Shown: positions 53,115-62,426, counted from the first letter of the stretch. The stretch is DNA of 64,000 bases from UBA932 sp031548545 (GCA_031548545.1 JAVBQY010000001.1:1-64000), one strand, 5' to 3'. Numbers and translations: made by a program. Notes: generated by a model from the letters alone, not told the origin.

Positions 53115-54275
53115 CTATTTATACCTTATCGCCAGCAGGGTAATATCATCTGACTGCTCCACACCGGCGGCAAAACGGTGCACATCCTGCTCCAGCGTAC
53201 GGCAGAGTTCTTTCGGCGAAAGCGTCATCATGGTTTTCAGCTGTTCCTGCAAGTGCTCAAAACCATATTCCCGGGTTTGGGCATTAAAGGCTTCGGTCAC
53301 CCCATCGGTATACAACAAAAGGGTGTCGCCTTTTTCGAGGCGGCTATTGTCCGGCTTGTACTGGAACTCATCATAGGCGCCCATGACGATATTGCTGGTC
53401 ACGACCAGGGGCTGTACGGAACCGTCGGCCTTGAGTATGAGGGGCGGATTATGCCCGGCATTGGTACACTGTATCTCACCGGTTCTGAAGTTCAGGATAC
53501 CATAGAATACGGTAACAAACATAGAATCCAGGCTCTCATTGCAGAGCAGGCGGTTGGCATAGTTCATGCACTCGTGGGTGGGCTCGCCCTTGAGACCGGT
53601 GGCGCGGATCAGCGTACGGCTCACGGCCATGAAGATAGCGGCCGGGATACCCTTACCGCTTACGTCGCCAATAACGAAACCGAGGCGGTCGTTGTCAATC
53701 AGGAAATAATCAAAGAAGTCTCCCCCTACCTGTTTGGCGGCGGTCATCAGGCCGGAGATTTCAAATTCGGGAATCTGGGGATAAGGGTTTTCTTTCTTGG
53801 GAAGTATGGCCTGCTGGATATCCCGCGCTATGTCCAGGTCATGCTGGATGGAAACCAGCTGTTCACGGTCGGCAATGGCCGCACGTAAGATGTCCAGTTG
53901 TTCCTGCGCTTTCTTAATGGTGATTTCGAGGTCGGCAAAATCCACCGGTTTGGTGACAAAGTCAAAGGCGCCGCGGTTCATGGCGGTACGGATATTGTCC
54001 ATGTCGCCGTAGGCGGAGACCACCACGGTTTTCAGGGTGGGCATACGCAGTTCATTGATCTTGGTCAACAGGGTAAGCCCGTCCATCTCTGGCATATTGA
54101 TATCACTCAATATAATAGTTATGTCAGGATGTTCCACCAGCTTGGAGAGGGCCTCAAGTCCGTTATAGGCAAATACAAATTCATACATACCGTCTTTGAT
54201 TTGCCGGCGGAAACGTTGGCGCATTACCAGTTCCAAATCGGTTTCATCGTCTACTACTAAAATTTTCTCGGCCAT
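53115..54275 (-). CDS. Response regulator with PP2C (SpoIIE/RsbU-type) phosphatase domain
   Basis: A 386-residue signalling protein. REC domain (1-125) with the phospho-acceptor Asp58 in LSDINMPEMDG and Lys109 in VTKPVD; a helical linker (about 125-165); PP2C_2 phosphatase (about 175-386) with metal-binding GGDFFDYF (184-191), GDVSGKGIPA (203-212), AGHNPP, YTDGVTEA and SDDITLL. It should dephosphorylate a STAS protein, most likely that at 44850-45179, when its receiver is phosphorylated. The histidine kinase gene lies 28 bases upstream on the same strand and is its probable partner. Confidence 0.93.
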   Translation of the reverse strand: MAEKILVVDDETDLELVMRQRFRRQIKDGMYEFVFAYNGLEALSKLVEHPDITIILSDINMPEMDGLTLLTKINELRMPTLKTVVVSAYGDMDNIRTAMNRGAFDFVTKPVDFADLEITIKKAQEQLDILRAAIADREQLVSIQHDLDIARDIQQAILPKKENPYPQIPEFEISGLMTAAKQVGGDFFDYFLIDNDRLGFVIGDVSGKGIPAAIFMAVSRTLIRATGLKGEPTHECMNYANRLLCNESLDSMFVTVFYGILNFRTGEIQCTNAGHNPPLILKADGSVQPLVVTSNIVMGAYDEFQYKPDNSRLEKGDTLLLYTDGVTEAFNAQTREYGFEHLQEQLKTMMTLSPKELCRTLEQDVHRFAAGVEQSDDITLLAIRYK

Positions 54276-54303
54276 AGGATTACTCTCTCTTCTTAATATT
54301 ATA

Positions 54304-56844
54304 TTATTTCAGGTTCTTTGGTATGATAATGATAAACTCCGTGTATTCCCCTTCTTTGGAATCCACCCTGATCTCGCCTTTGTGCTGGGTGGTGACAATC
54401 TCATAGGTCATGGACAGCCCCAGGCCCGTACCCTTACCCGTAGGCTTGGTGGTAAAGAAGGGATTGAACAGTCTGTTCATGTTTTCTTCGGAAATACCGG
54501 TGCCATTGTCGCGGATACGGATTTCCACCGTATCCGGGTGGTTGATGGTGGTGGTGGAAAGCAGCGGAAAATAGCTGTCGCCTTTTACCTTATGCTTTTC
54601 ATGGGTAGCATAGCAGGCGTTGTTGATGATATTGAGGAAGACACGGCTCAGGTCCTGCGGCACCACATTGATTTTCGGAAGCGCCGGGTCATGCTGCTGC
54701 TCCATTTTTATGTTGAAGGTCTTATCCTGCGAACGCATACCGTGGTAACCGAGGTTTACGTATTCGGCCAGCAGGGCGTTGATGTCGGTCAATTGCATCT
54801 CACCGGATTTACCACGGGAGTAAAGCAGCATACCCTTGACGATGCTATCCGCCCGCTTGCCGTGTTCGTTGATTTTGGACACGTTAAGCTTCAAATCGGA
54901 AAGGATGTCTTCCAGGTCTTCTTTAATGTCGGAAGGAAGCACATTACCCGCCTTTTCAAGGTCTTCTTCAATCTCATCGACCAGACCGATGGAAAGCTCG
55001 GAGAAATTATTGACAAAGTTCAGGGGGTTTTTGATTTCATGGGCAATGCCGGCGGTGAGTTGGCCCAGGGAGGCCATTTTTTCCGACTGGATCAATTTGT
55101 TCTGGGCGTCCTGCAGGTCTTTGTTAATTTTGCGGATGGCTTCAAAGGACTGGGCGTTGGCAACGGCTACGGCAGTGTAAGCCGCCAGCATATTGAAAAT
55201 TTCCAGGTCATGGGCCGTATAGGCGTCTTTGGTATAAGATTGGATGGAGATAGCGCCTACGACCTCATCCTGAGAAATAAGGGGCAGGTAAATCAGCGAT
55301 TGCACGTACTTCCCTTTGGGCACCACCCGTTGCGGAATATATTTGACGTGTTCGGTCTCATTGTCGTTGATAAGGATGGGTTGACGGTTTTTGACACACC
55401 AGGTAGCAAAGCGCTGTTCGTCAAGTGCATATTCATAATAGGGCAATTCCACGCCTTCTTCTACGGCAAACTTGCCTTCCAGGACGCTCCGTTCTTTGTT
55501 GTAACTCAGAATGGTGAACGCGTCGCAGGGCATCAGTTCCTTGGTCTGGTTGTAAAGTTTGACGATGACATGTTCAAAGTTGAGACCGGCGGTAATGCCG
55601 CGGCCCATCTCCCCGATAGTGGAAATCTCACGGGTACGCAAGGCGACTTTGTCTTCGAGGTTATGGTTGATATCCTCCAGTTCCGAAAGCATCTTCTTAA
55701 GCGCCGTCAACATGGATTCAAAGGAGCGGCTCAGGCGGGCTATTTCATCATTATGATAAGGCTCGGGAAAATCAACGGCATAGTCTCCGGCAGCCACCTT
55801 GTCCGACACCCTGGTCAATTTCACAATGGGCTTGGTAATGGAGCGTGATATAAGGTAGATAACGCCCAGTAGCAGCAACAGGAATACCACCCCGATAAGA
55901 ATCAGCCGGTGGGTAACCCGCACCAGTTCGGAGAGATAATCTTCCACCGGATAAAAGAAAACGATGGACCAGCCGTTGCGCAGGGGAGCATAGGCCACCC
56001 AGCTGTCTTTGCCGTCCTTCATCGTCTTATAGTGTACGGCTTCTACACCGGACTCCCCTCTGAGCATGCGGCGAAAAACGGAATCCATGGAGGCGTTGTA
56101 CTGGATCTTGAGCGCATCGAATACGGTTTTGTGCATGACCAGGGAGTCTACCGGGTGGGCGACCACACGGCCCGAGCCGGTGATAATGGCGCCGTAACCG
56201 GACTTACGGGCATTGATATGCATCATCTTCCGTTCCAGCCAGTCGATGTCTATGTCTACGGTAGAGACTCCCTGCAAGATGGGTTCTTCCCGGTTCTTCC
56301 CGTATTTGTAAAAAGGGACGGAATAGGTAATCATCAACTGTTCGCCGATGCCTTCGTCATAATAGGGCTCACTCCAGTGGGGACGCAGGTTGGTGGCCGG
56401 CGCCTTATACCATTCTTCTTCAAAGTAATCGTGTTTTTCGCTTCCGGCCATTAACAGCTTTATCTCTCCATTGTTGCTGTAGTGGACGTAAGGGGCGTAG
56501 AATTTTTCTTTCTTCTGCCGTCTGTAGGGCTCGTAGGCGATAATCATCCCGTAGACTTCGGGATTTTGCTGGAGTTGCGTGCTTAACAGAAGGTTCAACT
56601 CTTCATCATTGAAATCAAAATTCTCCAGTACCACCGCCAGGTTTTCCGGAATTTCTTCGGCAGCAGTGAATACACTGTTGATTTCGGCAGCATAACGCAG
56701 GGTTTCGTTTTTCGCATTTTCACGCAGGGTGTTCTCACCCATATTTTTCATGGCGAAATAGTTGTACCATATCAGCCCGGCAAATACCAGGGCCGTGCCG
56801 ACAAATACAAAGACTACGATTCTGCGGGTTAAGCTGTTGAACAT
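54304..56844 (-). CDS. Hybrid-sensing histidine kinase (dCache-HAMP-GAF-HisKA-HATPase)
   Basis: An 846-residue membrane sensor: helix 1 (8-30), periplasmic double-Cache-like domain (about 35-305) with PHWSEPYYDEG and a DIDIDWLE strand, helix 2 (312-334), HAMP (335-390), cytoplasmic GAF (about 412-565), dimerisation domain with His602 in GIAHEIKNPLNF, and an ATPase domain with NIINNACYA, DNGTGIS and GKGTGLGLS. The periplasmic domain suggests a small-molecule ligand, perhaps an amino or organic acid, which would fit the nearby ABC transporter. It starts 19 bases after the rnfB stop, so it is probably transcribed with recG-rnfB, and is followed by its REC-PP2C partner. Confidence 0.93.
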   Translation of the reverse strand: MFNSLTRRIVVFVFVGTALVFAGLIWYNYFAMKNMGENTLRENAKNETLRYAAEINSVFTAAEEIPENLAVVLENFDFNDEELNLLLSTQLQQNPEVYGMIIAYEPYRRQKKEKFYAPYVHYSNNGEIKLLMAGSEKHDYFEEEWYKAPATNLRPHWSEPYYDEGIGEQLMITYSVPFYKYGKNREEPILQGVSTVDIDIDWLERKMMHINARKSGYGAIITGSGRVVAHPVDSLVMHKTVFDALKIQYNASMDSVFRRMLRGESGVEAVHYKTMKDGKDSWVAYAPLRNGWSIVFFYPVEDYLSELVRVTHRLILIGVVFLLLLLGVIYLISRSITKPIVKLTRVSDKVAAGDYAVDFPEPYHNDEIARLSRSFESMLTALKKMLSELEDINHNLEDKVALRTREISTIGEMGRGITAGLNFEHVIVKLYNQTKELMPCDAFTILSYNKERSVLEGKFAVEEGVELPYYEYALDEQRFATWCVKNRQPILINDNETEHVKYIPQRVVPKGKYVQSLIYLPLISQDEVVGAISIQSYTKDAYTAHDLEIFNMLAAYTAVAVANAQSFEAIRKINKDLQDAQNKLIQSEKMASLGQLTAGIAHEIKNPLNFVNNFSELSIGLVDEIEEDLEKAGNVLPSDIKEDLEDILSDLKLNVSKINEHGKRADSIVKGMLLYSRGKSGEMQLTDINALLAEYVNLGYHGMRSQDKTFNIKMEQQHDPALPKINVVPQDLSRVFLNIINNACYATHEKHKVKGDSYFPLLSTTTINHPDTVEIRIRDNGTGISEENMNRLFNPFFTTKPTGKGTGLGLSMTYEIVTTQHKGEIRVDSKEGEYTEFIIIIPKNLK

Positions 56845-56863
56845 GTTGGTAGAGAGTACGGGA

Positions 56864-57709
56864 CTAAGAGATTACGGGCTTGGGGGCCGGAAAGTTGGTT
56901 TCCCAGATGGCGCCGGTAGGACACTCGGGTACGCATTTGCGGCAAAGGCGGCACTTGTTGAAGTCTATATAAGCAAGGTTGTTTTCAATGGTGATCGCCT
57001 CAAAAGGACATACTTTCTGACACTTGGTACAGGCAATACAGGCTACGCTACAGGCTTTTTTAGCCACTCCGCCCTTGTCTTTATTGATACAGGAGACGAA
57101 TACACGGCGGCTCTTGGGTCCGGTTTTGCGGAGTTCGATAATTTTATTGGGACAGGCTTTCACACAGGCATTGCAGGCCGTACATTTTTCTTCGGCCACT
57201 TCGGGCAGGCCGGTGGTTGCATTCATGGTCATGGCGCCGAAATTACAGGCTTTCACGCAGTCTCCACCGCCCAGGCAGCCATAGGAACAACCGGTATCGC
57301 CGCTGTAAAGGGTAGCGGACACGGCGCAGGAAAGCGCGCCGTCATAAATAGCAGTGCGCGGCCGTTTGTCACAAGCGCCGGCGCAACGTACCACGGCCAC
57401 CATAGGCTCTTTCTCGGGTGCCACCTTACCTAAGTAAGCGGCGATTTTACCCATGGTTTCAGCCCCACCTACAGGGCAGTAAAGAGCGTCCATGGTATCA
57501 TTCTTCACGCAGGACTCGGCAAAAGCGCGGCAGCCGGCATAACCGCAGCCGCCACAGTTGGCGCCCGGAAGGACCATCTGCACCTCGTCAATACGCGGAT
57601 CCTCCTCTACTTTAAATTGTTGCGCTACAAAATACAACACCACAGCCAAAATCAAGGCCAGTACACTAAGAGCCAAAATAGTAAAAACCAACGTAGTACT
57701 CATATCCAT
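56864..57709 (-). CDS. rnfB: Rnf complex subunit RnfB
   Basis: Iron-sulfur subunit that accepts electrons from ferredoxin. The 281-residue protein has an N-terminal helix (about 5-27), the [4Fe-4S] motif GANCGGCGYAGCRAFAE (near 50), and several ferredoxin-type clusters, including CTACNACVKACP, CIACTKCQKVCP and CRLCRKCVPECP. It is separated from rseC by two bases. The other subunits (rnfCDGEA) lie 12.9 kb further along the same strand, whereas in relatives rnfC follows directly. Confidence 0.96.
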   Translation of the reverse strand: MDMSTTLVFTILALSVLALILAVVLYFVAQQFKVEEDPRIDEVQMVLPGANCGGCGYAGCRAFAESCVKNDTMDALYCPVGGAETMGKIAAYLGKVAPEKEPMVAVVRCAGACDKRPRTAIYDGALSCAVSATLYSGDTGCSYGCLGGGDCVKACNFGAMTMNATTGLPEVAEEKCTACNACVKACPNKIIELRKTGPKSRRVFVSCINKDKGGVAKKACSVACIACTKCQKVCPFEAITIENNLAYIDFNKCRLCRKCVPECPTGAIWETNFPAPKPVIS

Positions 57710-57711
57710 AT

Positions 57712-58131
57712 CTATATTTTTTCTATATCAAAAGCATATTCCTGTTTCAGGCTGTCACGATAGGTATACAATAATATATAGTACACCGCGATCACCAAAA
57801 GACTAGATAGTGCACTCCATAACTCTGACACGCCTAAACCGAGCAAAGTTAATAAAATTATTAATAATAAGCATAAAGGAAGTGCATAAGCCAGGCCCAC
57901 GGCTTTCATACCCAAAGATAAACGCATGTTTACACGGACCTGTTGCCCCGGCTCAAAACGGCCATGGCGTACCCGGACAGTAATGGTTTTATCTTTTTTC
58001 TCGGACATGGAGCAAAAGGACTTGCCCTGACAGGAGGCGCAAGCGGAGGTGGCCTGAATCAGGACCGCCACCTCATCGTCAACGACTGAGACTACGGTAC
58101 CGGTGTGGCTGACTAATCGGGGTGCGGCCAT
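57712..58131 (-). CDS. rseC: RseC/MucC-family SoxR-reducing protein
   Basis: A 139-residue membrane protein with two helices (about 72-94 and 98-120) and an N-terminal cysteine cluster (Cys31, Cys34, Cys40) as in ACASCQGKSFC. In E. coli RseC works with the Rsx/Rnf complex to keep SoxR reduced; in Bacteroidales it leads the rnf operon and may help assemble Rnf. Spacing is two bases to the DUF3108 gene and two to rnfB. Confidence 0.92.
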   Translation of the reverse strand: MAAPRLVSHTGTVVSVVDDEVAVLIQATSACASCQGKSFCSMSEKKDKTITVRVRHGRFEPGQQVRVNMRLSLGMKAVGLAYALPLCLLLIILLTLLGLGVSELWSALSSLLVIAVYYILLYTYRDSLKQEYAFDIEKI

Positions 58132-58133
58132 AT

Positions 58134-58991
58134 TTATTTGATTTTACTGGTTAAGGGATATTTCAGGTTGGCGTATTTACTGAGCCGGGCGGAAACACGG
58201 CCGACTTTTACGGCCGACTGGATCAGGAGCGGCACCCGGTTAGGGTCATCCGTAATCCAGATATCCAGCTCGTTTTCACCGGTAAAGACATCGCCGGCGA
58301 CCAATTGGGCGGCAAAATGCAGGGTGCGGAAAGTGCCCAGCCCGGAGATTTTTTTTACCTCATAGCCTATAAAGCGATAACCCAGGTTGTAGATTTCATC
58401 GTCTACCGTCAGGGAAAAGGGGTAGATCTTGCCGGGGCTCAGGTTGGAAAAATCAAGGTTACGGGAGTTATAGAAAAGGCTGATCAGGTCATAGGTACAG
58501 GAACGGCCCTGCAGGAGGGTGTCTTTGGGCGGATCGTCATTGCGTTTGGTAGAGGATTTAATGGTATAATCCTTATCATTGAAATGCACGGTGCCAAAGA
58601 TTTTGTACCCGCCCTCATTGATGTTGCGGTGGAAGTACAGCGGACGAAGGCTTTCGGTATCGAATTGGCCTTCATACACATCTCTGACCAAAAAGAAATT
58701 ATCCCAAAATTTATAGGTGGTGGCATAGGCCCTCACCACAAAATAATGTGTGTCGCGGAAACGGCCTTCGTCTATGGTCATCGTCGCTTCACCCACATCG
58801 GCATTGATCAGGCCCCAGCGGTAATTGGCCACTATGGTCAGCCGCTCACCGGGACGGAAAACCAGGTCCTGCTCGGCATACCTGCGCACAGGCGGGCATA
58901 CAAAATCCTTTTGCTGTTGTGGTTGCGCCCCGGCCGGGAGCAAGAATACCAACAGTAAAAAAGATAGTATAATGGATGAAGTGATTTTCAT
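58134..58991 (-). CDS. DUF3108 domain protein
   Basis: A 285-residue exported protein with a signal peptide (about 1-22, AGAQ) and a DUF3108-type beta-rich body: FRPGERLTIVANYRWGLINA near the start and an LDIWITDDPNRVPL block near the end. The family is periplasmic and of unknown role; its fold has been compared with lipid- or LPS-carrier domains, but nothing here proves that. The ATG overlaps the recG stop by one base (TAATG). Confidence 0.87.
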   Translation of the reverse strand: MKITSSIILSFLLLVFLLPAGAQPQQQKDFVCPPVRRYAEQDLVFRPGERLTIVANYRWGLINADVGEATMTIDEGRFRDTHYFVVRAYATTYKFWDNFFLVRDVYEGQFDTESLRPLYFHRNINEGGYKIFGTVHFNDKDYTIKSSTKRNDDPPKDTLLQGRSCTYDLISLFYNSRNLDFSNLSPGKIYPFSLTVDDEIYNLGYRFIGYEVKKISGLGTFRTLHFAAQLVAGDVFTGENELDIWITDDPNRVPLLIQSAVKVGRVSARLSKYANLKYPLTSKIK

Positions 58992-61105
58992 TAGCTGATA
59001 ACACTATAATCGGTAAGGGAGGCCTTTAGTTTCTTTAAACGACTACAAAGTAAAGCATTTTTTTCGGATGACAGGTCCGGATCCGCCTCTAAGATGGCCG
59101 TGGCTACCTTTCGGGCATATTCGAGTAACGGCCCGTCGTGCGCCAGGTCTGCAATATGCAACGCCATAGGCATACCGCTCTGCTGGGTGCCTTCCATGTC
59201 GCCCGGCCCGCGCAGGCGCAGGTCGGCTTCGGCCAGTTCAAAGCCGTTGGTGGTGGACACCATAAGTTCCATGCGTTGTCGCGATTCGGTAGAAAGTTTA
59301 AGACCGGTCATCAGTATACAGTAGGACTGTTCGGCGCCGCGCCCTACGCGCCCGCGCAACTGGTGCAGCTGCGAGAGACCGAAACGTTCGGCGCTTTCAA
59401 TCACCATCACCGAGGCGTTGGGGACGTTCACCCCGACCTCTATCACGGAGGTGGCCACCATGATGTGCGCCTTTCCGCTGACAAATTGCTGCATGCCGAT
59501 GGCCTTGTTTTCGGCGGTCATCTGTCCGTGTACTATGGCGGTCACATAGTCCGGAGGAGGAAAAGCGCGGGTTATGCTGTCATAACCGTCTTCCAGGTTT
59601 TTGTAATCCATTTTTTCCGACTCCTTGATGAGCGGGTAAACAACATAGATCTGCCGCCCGGCCCCGATCTGTTCTTTCATGAAACCAAATACACGCAGGC
59701 GTTTGCTGTCATTGAAATGCAGGGTTTTTATGGGCTGGCGGCCCGGCGGCAACTCGTCTATCACCGATACGTCGAGGTCTCCGTAGAGGGTCATGGCCAG
59801 GGTCCGCGGAATGGGCGTGGCCGTCATCACCAATACGTGGGGCGGAAAGCTGCTCTTGTTCCACAGGCGTGCCCGTTGCTGCACCCCGAAACGGTGCTGT
59901 TCGTCAATCACAACAAAGCCGAGTTGCTGAAACTGCACGGTATCTTCTATAAGCGCATGCGTACCGATAAGCAGATGCAGCCGGCCGTCAAGCAATTGTT
60001 CGGACAAGGCCTTGCGTTCTTTTTTCCGGGTGGAGCCGGTCAATAGACCGACCTGTATGCCTGTACCTTCGAGTAACTGGGTAATGCTCACGTAGTGCTG
60101 CTGCGCCAGGATCTCCGTAGGCGCCATAATGGCCGCCTGAAAACCGTTGTCATTGGCAATTAACGCACAAAGTAGAGCCACCAGGGTTTTTCCGCTGCCT
60201 ACATCGCCCTGCAGCAAACGGTTCATTTGTTTGCCGCTGCCCATATCCCTGCGGATTTCTTTGATCACCCGCTTTTGGGCGCCGGTCAATGGAAAAGGCA
60301 GGCGGTTATAGCAGTTGTTAAAGTTTTCGCCCACGGTGGTAAAAACAAAGCCCTGCGAGGCGCTCAGCCGTACGGAGCGTTGTTTCAGCAGACTTAACTG
60401 AATGTAAAAAAGTTCTTCGAATTTGAGCCGCTGCCGGGCCCTGGCCAGCCTGTCGGCATCCTGCGGAAAATGTACGTTAAGCAAGGCTTCCTGCAATGAC
60501 ATCAGCCGCTGTTCGGCGGTGAGCCAGGCCGGAAGGGTTTCATACAGTTTACCCGAAATGGCGCCGGCCAGATTGGCCTGCAATTTTAAAAAGGCCCGCT
60601 GTCCCAAACCGTTGTCACGCAACTTCTCCGAGCTACCGTACACCCCTTGCAGGGCAGATTGCCGCAACTTGTTTTCATCTTTAAGCTCGTCTATTTCCGG
60701 ATGTACGATGTTCACCTTGTCCCGGTAGCTGGAAGGCCGGCCGAACACAAGATACTCCACCCCCATCTTCAGGCGCTCTTTCACCCATTTCAATCCTTGG
60801 AAAAACACCAGCTCCAGGCTGCCGGTACCATCAGAAAAAAAGGCGATAAGACGCTCGTTTCCACGACCCTTTCCCATTTGCTCAAAACGCACCAGTTTAC
60901 CTTTCAGCTGTACATAAGGCAGATCACCGCCCGCATCCAGCACCTCTTTCACTGTGTAAAAACGGGTACGGTCAATATAGCGGAATGGAAAGGTGTAGAG
61001 CAAGTCTTCAAATGTGCGTATGCCCAATTCTTTCTGCAAAAGTTCGGCGCGGCGGGGGCCTACTCCCGGCAAAAATTTGATATCCTGATCCAAGATGTTT
61101 TGCAT
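58991..61105 (-). CDS. recG: ATP-dependent DNA helicase RecG
   Basis: Branch-migrating helicase for Holliday junctions and stalled forks. The 704-residue protein has the N-terminal wedge/OB region (FLPGVGPRRAELL at the start), Walker A GDVGSGKT, the DEQHRFG box, MTATPIPRTLAM and the C-terminal TVSYHG-like and QLRGRVGRG motifs of superfamily 2. The start at 61105 gives the family N-terminus; a longer in-frame start at 61132 lies upstream of the -7 box at 61117-61110. It leads the operon recG-DUF3108-rseC-rnfB-kinase-PP2C. Confidence 0.96.
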   Translation of the reverse strand: MQNILDQDIKFLPGVGPRRAELLQKELGIRTFEDLLYTFPFRYIDRTRFYTVKEVLDAGGDLPYVQLKGKLVRFEQMGKGRGNERLIAFFSDGTGSLELVFFQGLKWVKERLKMGVEYLVFGRPSSYRDKVNIVHPEIDELKDENKLRQSALQGVYGSSEKLRDNGLGQRAFLKLQANLAGAISGKLYETLPAWLTAEQRLMSLQEALLNVHFPQDADRLARARQRLKFEELFYIQLSLLKQRSVRLSASQGFVFTTVGENFNNCYNRLPFPLTGAQKRVIKEIRRDMGSGKQMNRLLQGDVGSGKTLVALLCALIANDNGFQAAIMAPTEILAQQHYVSITQLLEGTGIQVGLLTGSTRKKERKALSEQLLDGRLHLLIGTHALIEDTVQFQQLGFVVIDEQHRFGVQQRARLWNKSSFPPHVLVMTATPIPRTLAMTLYGDLDVSVIDELPPGRQPIKTLHFNDSKRLRVFGFMKEQIGAGRQIYVVYPLIKESEKMDYKNLEDGYDSITRAFPPPDYVTAIVHGQMTAENKAIGMQQFVSGKAHIMVATSVIEVGVNVPNASVMVIESAERFGLSQLHQLRGRVGRGAEQSYCILMTGLKLSTESRQRMELMVSTTNGFELAEADLRLRGPGDMEGTQQSGMPMALHIADLAHDGPLLEYARKVATAILEADPDLSSEKNALLCSRLKKLKASLTDYSVIS

Positions 61106-61109
61106 GAGG

Positions 61110-61117
61110 CAAAGGTA
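61110..61117 (-). promoter_or_regulatory. recG -7 box, possibly leaderless
   Basis: TACCTTTG on the minus strand ends only four bases before the recG ATG. With a start five to seven bases downstream, the mRNA would begin at or next to the ATG. Confidence 0.55.
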
Positions 61118-61133
61118 CGAAATAATGCGCACA

Positions 61134-61164
61134 TTTGCACATTCCTACATTTTTCCTATCTTTG
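61134..61164 (+). promoter_or_regulatory. Promoter of the ABC ATPase-ATR operon
   Basis: TTTG (61134-61137) and TATCTTTG (61157-61164) are separated by 19 bases, the canonical Bacteroidota arrangement. It sets the start at 61186 rather than the upstream in-frame ATG at 61135. Confidence 0.75.
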
Positions 61165-61185
61165 TGTCTCATCTTTTTGAATGCT

Positions 61186-61890
61186 ATGGACAATACGCTG
61201 ATCAGCATCGACAACCTGAAAAAAATATACCAGGTAGGCACACAGGAAGTACGCGCCTTGAATGGCGTTTCACTCTCCATTCACCGTAATGAATATGTTG
61301 CCATCATGGGTCCCTCGGGATCCGGGAAATCCACCCTTATGAATATTCTGGGTTGCCTGGACACCCCCACTTCCGGCAGCTATGTCCTCAACGGCACAGA
61401 CGTAAGCCAGATGGAAGACAACAGCCTGGCCGAAGTGCGCAACAAGGAAATAGGCTTCGTTTTCCAGTCTTTCAACCTCCTGCCCCGCTATACCGCGCTG
61501 GACAATGTAGCGCTTCCGCTGATTTATTCGGGGATGCCCAAACATGAGCGTATTGAACGGGCCAAGAACGCCCTGATCAATGTCGACCTGCTCAACCGCA
61601 TGGACCATAAGCCCAATGAGCTTTCCGGCGGACAGCGGCAAAGGGTGGCGGTGGCCCGCGCACTGGTCAATAACCCCTCCATTATTTTGGCCGACGAACC
61701 CACCGGGAACCTTGACACCAAGACGTCCATCGATATCATGAATCTTTTTGAAGATATCTATAAAAAGGGGAATACCATTATTGTAGTCACCCACGAAGAA
61801 GACATCGCCCTGCACGCCAGGCGTATCATCCGGCTACGCGACGGTTTGATCGAGAGCGACCAGCACAACCCCCATCCCGCGAAAGGATAA
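61186..61890 (+). CDS. ABC transporter ATPase, LolD/MacB type
   Basis: A 234-residue ATPase with Walker A GPSGSGKST, Q-loop VFQSFNLLPRYTALDNV, signature LSGGQRQRVAVARA and Walker B IILADEPTGNLD. These features are typical of the MacB/LolD/FtsE branch that powers lipoprotein release or mechanotransmission rather than import. No permease gene is adjacent, so the partner is unknown. The last base of its TAA is shared with the ATG of the next gene (TAATG), pointing to coupled translation. Confidence 0.92.
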   Translation: MDNTLISIDNLKKIYQVGTQEVRALNGVSLSIHRNEYVAIMGPSGSGKSTLMNILGCLDTPTSGSYVLNGTDVSQMEDNSLAEVRNKEIGFVFQSFNLLPRYTALDNVALPLIYSGMPKHERIERAKNALINVDLLNRMDHKPNELSGGQRQRVAVARALVNNPSIILADEPTGNLDTKTSIDIMNLFEDIYKKGNTIIVVTHEEDIALHARRIIRLRDGLIESDQHNPHPAKG

Positions 61891-62426
61891 TGAAAATTTA
61901 CACCAAAACCGGAGATAAAGGCGCTACCGCACTGGTAGGCGGCACGCGGGTCAGCAAAACCGACCTGCGGGTAGAGGCCTACGGCACCGTAGACGAGCTG
62001 ATCAGCCACATAGGATTGCTGCGCAGCTACCCTGTCAATGCACAGCAAAGCGCCGACCTGTTACGCATACAACAAGATCTGATGGTCGCCTCTGCACTCC
62101 TGGCCAGCGACGGAGGTCCGAAGCAGCTGCCGGAAATACAACCGGAGGCCATCAAAGCGCTTGAGTCGGCCATTGACGATATGGATACGACGCTCCCTGC
62201 GCTACACGCCTTCCTGCTTCCGGGACCTCCGGCCGCCGCCGCACAATGCCATGTCGCCCGCTGCGTATGCCGCCGCGCCGAACGCACCGCGCTCAAAGCG
62301 GCACAGCAACATACTATAAACGAAAATGTTATAACATACCTCAACCGCTTATCCGATTACCTTTTCGTACTTGCGCGACAACTCACCCACACGGCCGGCG
62401 TGGACGAAACCTGCTGGCTCCCCTAA
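61890..62426 (+). CDS. Cob(I)alamin adenosyltransferase, PduO type
   Basis: Transfers adenosyl from ATP to cob(I)alamin, forming coenzyme B12. The 178-residue helical protein shows the PduO-type N-terminus MKIYTKTGDKGATALVGGTRV, the RVEAYGTVDEL motif, the VARCVCRRAER block (Arg and Glu residues for ATP) and the C-terminal LNRLSDYLFVLAR. Length is typical. It follows the ABC ATPase with a one-base overlap, though a functional link is not obvious. Confidence 0.94.
   Translation: MKIYTKTGDKGATALVGGTRVSKTDLRVEAYGTVDELISHIGLLRSYPVNAQQSADLLRIQQDLMVASALLASDGGPKQLPEIQPEAIKALESAIDDMDTTLPALHAFLLPGPPAAAAQCHVARCVCRRAERTALKAAQQHTINENVITYLNRLSDYLFVLARQLTHTAGVDETCWLP

Noticed and set aside
44058..56844. 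Genomic island or prophage between rnfC and rnfB
   Set aside because: No integrase, transposase, tRNA end, phage or conjugation gene is visible, so only the split of the operon is reported.
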